Of a stretch of 9,773 nt of DNA, positions 5,622 through 9,773 are shown piece by piece. The position numbers and the translations under genes are program-made. How positions within the stretch are numbered: the stretch's first letter is position 1; each line of letters opens with the position of its first letter. Below the pieces are notes generated by a model, which did no database searches, was not told where the DNA came from, and worked only from the letters and a program-made list of their open reading frames with translations. The DNA lies in the NCBI GenBank assembly GCA_036506275.1, contig DASXSB010000124.1:1-9773 (forward strand). The letters run 5' to 3'. The DNA comes from DASXSB01 sp036506275. GTDB lineage: Bacteria > Methylomirabilota > Methylomirabilia > Rokubacteriales > CSP1-6.

Positions 5622-6068
5622 GTGACCCCGCTCGTCCGGCGCTACGTCAAGACGAGCTTCGTGTTCCTGCTCGCCGGCCTCTTCGTCGGCGCGTACCTCG
5701 TCGTCGGACAGTTCGTGCTCGGGGTTTATCCGCCGCGCCTCCACGTGACCGCGCACGTTCATCTCTTGCTGGTGGGCTTCATGCTGATGATCGTCATGGG
5801 CGTGGCGACGTGGATGTTCCCCCGGCCCGCCCGGGACGACGCCCGCTATCGTCCCGAGCTGGCCGAGGCCGTCTACTGGATCATGACGGTCTCCACCGCC
5901 GTGCGCGCGGCCGGTGAGGTGACGGCTCCGGTCATCGCCGCTCCCGGCCTTCTCGTTGTGGTCGCCCTCGGGGGCCTCGGCCAGCTCGCGGGTGCTCTCC
6001 TGTTCGTGGTCAACATGTGGCGTCGAGTCCGCATGCCCATCGCCCCTGGTCGCGGCGACGGCCGTTAG
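5622..6068 (+). CDS. Four-helix membrane protein resembling haem-copper oxidase subunit I fragment
   Basis: 148 aa from a GTG start. About four hydrophobic helices are visible (roughly 11-33, 44-66, 82-106, 110-133). Helix II opens with histidines H41, H45 and H47 (RLHVTAHVHLLLVGF) followed by GVATWMFPR. This resembles small single-domain proteins annotated as cbb3-type oxidase/NorB-like subunit I and the haem-binding region of NnrS-like proteins. The protein is far too short to be a catalytic oxidase (subunit I is usually above 450 aa) and lacks the CuB histidine set. It may bind a b-type haem or act as an accessory or sensor protein; this is inference. No Shine-Dalgarno is evident before the GTG at 5622. 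The divergent usp operon and shared palindrome hint at redox- or oxygen-linked expression. Its stop overlaps that of the convergent dehydrogenase in TTAG. Confidence 0.72.
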   Translation: MTPLVRRYVKTSFVFLLAGLFVGAYLVVGQFVLGVYPPRLHVTAHVHLLLVGFMLMIVMGVATWMFPRPARDDARYRPELAEAVYWIMTVSTAVRAAGEVTAPVIAAPGLLVVVALGGLGQLAGALLFVVNMWRRVRMPIAPGRGDGR

Positions 6069-7117
6069 CTCGGGAAGACGAAGACGCCTTTGCCCGTCGT
6101 CTGCGTATCGAAGAGCCGGTAGGCGTCGTCGGCCTGCGCCAGCTCGAAGCGGTGCGTGAGGAGACGGCGCAGCGGAATCCGCCGCCCCGCGATGAAGCGG
6201 GCGCATTCCTCTTGCCCCACGCTGCTGAACGTCCAGGAGGCGTGGATGGTGAGCTGCTTTCTGATCATGTCCTGGCTGATGTCGAACGTCGTGGTGTTGC
6301 CTTCGCCCACGAAGCACACGCGGCCCCACGTCGCCGCCGCGCGCACCGCCGCCACGCGGGCGGCTGGGTTGCCGGAGCAATCCATCGCCGTCTCCACGCC
6401 CTCGCCGTGCGTGAGCTCGCGGAGGGCGGCGACGGGATCCACCGCGCTCGGATCGACGACGGCGTCGGCGCCGAACTCCGTCGCGAGCTGGCGTCGTTCC
6501 GGGCTCGGATCGACGGCGATCACGCGCGCGCCCATGGCGCCCCCGAGCAGGGTGGCGCTGAGGCCGACGGGCCCCTGGCCGAACACGGCGAGCGTGTCGC
6601 GGCCGGAGACGTCGAGGCGCTTGAGGGCGCCGTACGCGGTACCCGTCCCGCAGGAGATGGCGGCGCCTTCCTCGAAGCTGATCTCGTCGGGCAGGGGCAC
6701 CACCGTGCGTGCGGGCACCGTCATGTAGGGCGCGTGGGCGCCGTGGCCGGTCATGCCGTAAACCACGATTCCCTGGCGGCAGAGCTGCGACCATCCCACG
6801 CGACAGTGCTTGCAGCGACCGCACCCGCGATAGTGGTGATTCATCACGCGCTCGCCGACGCGCGCGTCCGCGTCCGTGACGCCGGGCCCGAGCGCGGCCA
6901 CCACCCCGCACGGCTCGTGGCCCGCGATCACCGGCCCGCCGCTGCCACCGAGCCCGAGCGCCGCCGCGGCGTTGCCGACCGCGCGATAGGGATGCAGATC
7001 GCTGCCGCACATCCCCGACGCCTTGATCGCGAGCACGACCTCGCCCGGCCCCGGCGTCGGATCCGGGAACTCGCGCAGCTCGAGCTTTCGATTACCGAGA
7101 AAGACCACGCCCTGCAT
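6065..7117 (-). CDS. Zinc-dependent alcohol dehydrogenase (MDR family)
   Basis: 350 aa, cytoplasmic NAD(P)-dependent medium-chain dehydrogenase. The catalytic zinc ligands are plausible at C37 (GMCGSD), H67-E68 (AGHEPCG) and C156 (ISCGTGTAYGAL). The structural zinc cysteines are all present: C99, C102, C105, C113 (GCGRCKHCRVGWSQLC). The Rossmann motif GQGPVG is at 180-185, followed by an acidic D203 at the end of the second strand, which favours NAD over NADP. The C-terminal catalytic part ends with TTGKGVFVFPS. It oxidises a secondary or polyol-type alcohol or a related substrate; the precise one cannot be read. The start is strongly supported: AAAGGAGG (minus strand, 7130-7123) lies five bases before the ATG. 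TAGAAT (minus strand, 7147-7142) is a likely -10, so it probably has its own promoter despite the lipoprotein gene upstream on the same strand. Confidence 0.93.
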   Translation of the reverse strand: MQGVVFLGNRKLELREFPDPTPGPGEVVLAIKASGMCGSDLHPYRAVGNAAAALGLGGSGGPVIAGHEPCGVVAALGPGVTDADARVGERVMNHHYRGCGRCKHCRVGWSQLCRQGIVVYGMTGHGAHAPYMTVPARTVVPLPDEISFEEGAAISCGTGTAYGALKRLDVSGRDTLAVFGQGPVGLSATLLGGAMGARVIAVDPSPERRQLATEFGADAVVDPSAVDPVAALRELTHGEGVETAMDCSGNPAARVAAVRAAATWGRVCFVGEGNTTTFDISQDMIRKQLTIHASWTFSSVGQEECARFIAGRRIPLRRLLTHRFELAQADDAYRLFDTQTTGKGVFVFPS

Positions 7118-7141
7118 GGGAGCCTCCTTTGGTGCGACGTC

Positions 7142-7147
7142 ATTCTA
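7142..7147 (-). promoter_or_regulatory. Candidate -10 element of alcohol dehydrogenase gene
   Basis: TAGAAT on the minus strand matches TATAAT at five of six positions. It lies 24 bases before the ATG, leaving room for a short leader with the strong AAAGGAGG ribosome site. A TTGACG sits just upstream, but far too close to serve as its -35 element. Confidence 0.35.
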
Positions 7148-7183
7148 GCGTCAACGAGGACCGCGGCGCCGTCGCCCACGCTG

Positions 7184-7612
7184 CTAGCGCGGCGCCGCCG
7201 GGATTCCGCCGGGCGCGATGCGCAGCCGCGTGAGCTCGCACGCCTCCGTCGGTATGCCCTGGGTCGCGACGCGCGCCCGCACGGCTTCGCATCGGTCCCG
7301 CTCGCCTGCCACCAGGACGTCCATGGGCCGGCGTCCCGCCGGAATGCCGTAGGGACCGAGCTGCTTCACCCGCGCCTCGAACTGCCACAGCTCGACGCCG
7401 CGCGGATCGTCCGCGGCCAGGATCACCGCGGGACCGCAGCCTCGCTGCTCGTACACCCCCGTCTCGGGGCTGATTCCGTACGGACACTGGCCGGTCGTTA
7501 CCACGACGCCGCTGTCGAGGATCTTGACCTCGCTGCCCGCCCCCAGTCCCATCGTGGCGGAGGCGCATCCGGCGAGCAGAACCGCACCGGCGAGGGTGGC
7601 GACACGAATCAT
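7184..7612 (-). CDS. Small predicted lipoprotein of unknown function
   Basis: 142 aa from the ATG at 7612. A longer frame reaches 7669, but this start gives a clean lipoprotein signal: MIRV, a hydrophobic core, and lipobox LAGC with the lipidated cysteine at C16. AAAGGA (minus strand, 7624-7619) lies six bases upstream and confirms the choice. The mature part has four more cysteines (C43, C59, C108, C125), consistent with two disulfides in the periplasm. It also has two similar Gly/Tyr/Pro-rich turns (QCPYGISPETG and LGPYGIPAGR). A Gly/Pro/Ala-rich tail ends it. Ser-independent residues after C16 (A17-S18) do not indicate inner-membrane retention by the Asp+2 rule, so outer-membrane sorting is possible if the cell is diderm. 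I do not recognise a family. The gene lies upstream of, and on the same strand as, the alcohol dehydrogenase, 66 bases apart. Confidence 0.75.
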   Translation of the reverse strand: MIRVATLAGAVLLAGCASATMGLGAGSEVKILDSGVVVTTGQCPYGISPETGVYEQRGCGPAVILAADDPRGVELWQFEARVKQLGPYGIPAGRRPMDVLVAGERDRCEAVRARVATQGIPTEACELTRLRIAPGGIPAAPR

Positions 7613-7781
7613 CCGCGTTCCTTTCGTTGTTTTCCGCGCGATCCGGGCTCCCGCGCCCGGCACGACCACGACGTATCACATTAGCATTTGCCGATCGCGA
7701 CGTGACGACGCGACGCCGCGTCGCGAACGGGCGGCGCTGGGTTCTGGCGGAACGGCGCGTGCGCTGGTATCCTGCGCGCCC
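7613..7781. promoter_or_regulatory. Divergent promoter region, lipoprotein / ketopantoate-reductase-like gene
   Basis: This 169-base gap holds an AT-richer patch (about 7672-7692), likely the leftward promoter of the lipoprotein gene. A hairpin, CCGGGC (7643-7648) with GCCCGG (7655-7660), lies in that gene's leader. At 7709-7725 is a palindrome with eight-base arms around one base (CGCGACGC-C-GCGTCGCG). For the rightward gene, TGGTATCCT (7765-7773) has extended -10 form and ends eight bases before the ATG, with no Shine-Dalgarno, so that transcript may be leaderless. Confidence 0.42.
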
Positions 7782-8819
7782 ATGACCATGCGTATCGGCA
7801 TCCTCGGCGCGGGTGCGATCGGTTCCGTCGTCGGCGGGCTCCTCACGAAGGCCGGGCAAGACGTCACGCTCGTGGACCAGTGGCCGGAGCACGTGGAGGC
7901 CATGCGAGCGCACGGCCTCCGGCTGAGCGGCACGTGCGGTGAGCATCTCATCCGCGTCAACGCGATCCATCTCCACGAGCTGCAGGCCGTGGCGGCGCCT
8001 TTCGACGCCATCTTCCTCGCCATGAAGTCCTACGACACGGAATGGGCGACCCACCTCGCCCTCGGTTATCTACAATTGCCCGACGGCGTCGTCGTCGACT
8101 TCCAGAACGGCGTCAACGACGAGCGGGTGGCGGCGATCGCGGGCCGCCCACGCACCCTCGGGTGCGTGATCACGATCGGCGCCGGGATGTACGAGCCCGC
8201 GCACGCCATCCGCACCGACCGCAGTCCCGTCGGCTTCAAGATCGGCGAGCTGGACGGATCGGAGACGCCGCGCGCGCGTGCGCTCGTCGCCATCCTCGAT
8301 GCGGTGGCGCCCACGCGGCTCACGACCAACCTCTTCGGCGAGCGATGGTCGAAGCTCTCCGTCAACTGCATGGCCAACGCGCTCGCCGGTCTCAGCGGCC
8401 TCGGCTCCGCGGAGATTCGCAGCGAGCCCGGCGTGCGGCGCCTCGCCATCCATCTCGCGGCGGAGGTGATCGAGGTGGGACGGGCGTGCGGGCACGAGGT
8501 GGAGCCGATCTTCGGCATCGAGGCGGGACGGTTCGTGGATGCCGCGCACGGCCGCGGCCTCGCGCAGGTGGAGGACGACATGGCGGCGGCCGCGAAGCGT
8601 CTGGCCGGGGGCCGGCCGTCGCTGCTCCAGGACGTCATGAAGGGACGCCGCACCGAGATCGATTACCTGAACGGCTACGTCGCCGATCAGGGCCGCCGGG
8701 TGGGTGTGAAGACGCCGTTCAACGACGCCGTGGTGGCGGAGGTGCACCGGCACGGCGTTGGTCGCCTGCGTCCCGATCCGCGCAACCTCGAGCCGCTGCT
8801 GCGCATGCTGGGGTCCTAG
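7782..8819 (+). CDS. Ketopantoate reductase family protein (PanE/ApbA-like)
   Basis: 345 aa, predicted cytoplasmic NADPH-dependent 2-oxoacid reductase. Its best-known relative reduces 2-dehydropantoate to pantoate for coenzyme A synthesis. The nucleotide-binding GAGAIG is at 9-14. FQNG (N109), the catalytic Lys/Asn set W189-S-K191, N195 and N199 with the spacing of the PanE active site, and TEID-LNG (E292) are all present. It is about 40 residues longer than E. coli PanE, mainly toward the C-terminus, including a 260-285 segment. Together with the common occurrence of paralogues, this leaves open that it acts on another 2-oxoacid. A longer open frame upstream is discounted because the Rossmann strand begins at MRIGILGAG. 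ATG 7788 is an alternative start only six bases later. sthA follows after one base, suggesting a shared transcript and perhaps NADPH-related coupling. Confidence 0.88.
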   Translation: MTMRIGILGAGAIGSVVGGLLTKAGQDVTLVDQWPEHVEAMRAHGLRLSGTCGEHLIRVNAIHLHELQAVAAPFDAIFLAMKSYDTEWATHLALGYLQLPDGVVVDFQNGVNDERVAAIAGRPRTLGCVITIGAGMYEPAHAIRTDRSPVGFKIGELDGSETPRARALVAILDAVAPTRLTTNLFGERWSKLSVNCMANALAGLSGLGSAEIRSEPGVRRLAIHLAAEVIEVGRACGHEVEPIFGIEAGRFVDAAHGRGLAQVEDDMAAAAKRLAGGRPSLLQDVMKGRRTEIDYLNGYVADQGRRVGVKTPFNDAVVAEVHRHGVGRLRPDPRNLEPLLRMLGS

Positions 8820-8820
8820 C

Positions 8821-9773
8821 ATCGCCGCCTTCGATCTCGTCGTGATCGGGTCCGGCCCCGCCGGACAGAAGGGTGCCATCGCCGCCGCCAAGCTCGGCAA
8901 GCGGGTGGCGGTGGTGGACCGGAAAGCGCGGATCGGGGGCGCCTGCCTCCACACGGGGACCATTCCCTCCAAGACGCTGCGGGAGGCGATCCTCTACCTG
9001 AGCGGATTCCAGCAGCGTTCGTTCTACGGCAAGGACTACGCGCTCAAGGACACGATCTCGCTCGCCGACCTCGCCTTCCGCGTGAACGCGGTGATGGCGC
9101 GCGAGGGCGAAGTCGTGCGCGCGCAGCTCAAGCGCAACGGCGTCGCCCTCTTCGACGGGACGGCGCGGTTCGTGGACGACCGCACGCTCGAGGTCGAGAC
9201 TCCCGATCGCCGCGAGCGCGTCGCCGCCGAGCACGTGCTCATCGCGTGCGGCACCCGCCCCGCCCGTGACGCCGGCATCCCCTTCGACGGCGAGCGCGTG
9301 CTCGACACCGATCAGCTCCAGCAGGCGCGCGGCATGCCGCGCGAGCTCATCGTGGTAGGGGCGGGGGTGATCGGGGTCGAGTACGCCTCGATGTTCACCG
9401 CGCTCGGCGTGCGGGTCACGCTCATCGAGCAGCGGGCGACGATGCTCGACTTCGTGGATCACGAGATCGTGGAGTCGCTCACGTACTGCATGCGCCAGCG
9501 GGGGACGGTGTTCCGCCTCGGGGAGAAGGTGGTGTCCGTTCGCCTGAACGAGGGCAGCCGCGTGGTGGCCGAGCTCGAGAGCGGCAAGCAGGTGACGGGC
9601 GATACCCTGCTGTACGCGGTGGGGCGTCAGACCAATGCCGACCTCCTCGATCTGGCCGCGGTCAATCTCAACGCCGATCCCCGCGGGCGCATTCCCGTCG
9701 ACCAGCAGTTCCGCACCGCGGTGCCCCACATCTACGCCGCCGGCGACGTCATCGGCTTTCCCGCCCTCGCCTC
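8821..9773 (+). CDS. sthA: Soluble pyridine nucleotide transhydrogenase, partial at right edge
   Basis: 317 codons are visible; the C-terminal third lies outside the window. SthA is a cytoplasmic FAD enzyme exchanging reducing equivalents between NADPH and NADH. Seen: the FAD-binding GSGPAG (10-15); GGACLHTGTIPSK, where C42 is kept but T47 replaces the second redox cysteine of lipoamide dehydrogenase and glutathione reductase (the hallmark of SthA); the second Rossmann motif GAGVIG (180-185); LLYAVGR; and AAGDVIGFPALA (306-317). The start is odd. The conserved N-terminus reads AAFDLVVIGSGPAG, but the codon where Met is expected (8821) is ATC, and no in-frame ATG, GTG or TTG lies nearby upstream; the nearest is a TTG at 8758, inside the previous gene. 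GTG at 8842 would cut into the first beta strand. Either a rare ATC start, a single-base change or a sequencing error is likely. Weak GGGGT lies six bases before the ATC. Confidence 0.9.
   Translation, partial: MAAFDLVVIGSGPAGQKGAIAAAKLGKRVAVVDRKARIGGACLHTGTIPSKTLREAILYLSGFQQRSFYGKDYALKDTISLADLAFRVNAVMAREGEVVRAQLKRNGVALFDGTARFVDDRTLEVETPDRRERVAAEHVLIACGTRPARDAGIPFDGERVLDTDQLQQARGMPRELIVVGAGVIGVEYASMFTALGVRVTLIEQRATMLDFVDHEIVESLTYCMRQRGTVFRLGEKVVSVRLNEGSRVVAELESGKQVTGDTLLYAVGRQTNADLLDLAAVNLNADPRGRIPVDQQFRTAVPHIYAAGDVIGFPALA

Noticed and set aside
5565..7010. 481-residue open frame on the minus strand
   Set aside because: Shifted frame of the dehydrogenase, running antisense through the haem-type gene. 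Low-complexity Arg/Gly text; the true frames carry complete motifs.
7163..7198. Stem GCGGCGCC/GGCGCCGC as a terminator of the lipoprotein gene
   Set aside because: It overlaps the stop codon and coding end, has a 20-base loop and no T-run; likely chance pairing of GC-rich sequence.
6017..7684. 555-residue open frame on the plus strand
   Set aside because: It is antisense to the alcohol dehydrogenase and lipoprotein genes, rich in Arg/Ala/His, with no recognisable domain. Long antisense frames are expected at this GC content.
1..9773. CRISPR arrays, tRNA or rRNA genes, insertion sequences, toxin-antitoxin or defence genes
   Set aside because: Looked for on both strands; no repeat-spacer pattern, no cloverleaf or rRNA-like segment, no transposase or terminal inverted repeats, and no defence-type domains were seen.

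Overview
The window is a densely packed, very GC-rich bacterial chromosomal segment. Gene gaps are short, codons are GC-ending, and there are no mobile elements, RNA genes or CRISPR arrays. A class I lysyl-tRNA synthetase together with SthA, tandem universal stress proteins and a zinc-free DnaJ relative suggests an environmental, largely uncultured high-GC lineage such as Methylomirabilota/Rokubacteria or a deltaproteobacterial relative. That placement is inference from gene content only. Ten protein-coding genes are supported: nine complete, and one (sthA) cut by the right edge.

Layout from left to right. An AMP-forming acyl-CoA synthetase (43-1581, +) meets a J-domain co-chaperone-like gene (1578-2390, -) tail to tail. 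A 75-base divergent gap then leads to class I lysS (2466-4016, +). A structured spacer and a small two-helix membrane protein with a coiled coil follow (4124-4591, +). Two universal stress protein genes overlap as an operon on the minus strand (5530 to 4621). They diverge from a four-helix, histidine-bearing membrane protein resembling a piece of haem-copper oxidase subunit I (5622-6068, +). The gap between them carries a perfect 18-base palindrome of CRP/FNR-like geometry. A zinc alcohol dehydrogenase (7117 to 6065, -) converges on that gene, and a small lipoprotein gene (7612 to 7184, -) lies upstream of it. A ketopantoate-reductase-family gene (7782-8819, +) is followed one base later by sthA (8821 to the edge, +).

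Most neighbours look like ordinary housekeeping or metabolic genes, and I see no evidence for a new multi-gene system. Functional links supported by layout are the usp operon with its divergent haem-type membrane gene (probably shared redox or oxygen-related control) and the reductase-sthA pair (both handle NAD(P)H). The items most worth a second look are the palindrome; an sthA reading frame with ATC where its ATG should be; a start-proximal -10-like motif without a Shine-Dalgarno at three genes, suggesting leaderless transcripts; the altered ATP-binding loop of the acyl-CoA synthetase; and two convergent gene pairs whose stop codons interlock in four bases.
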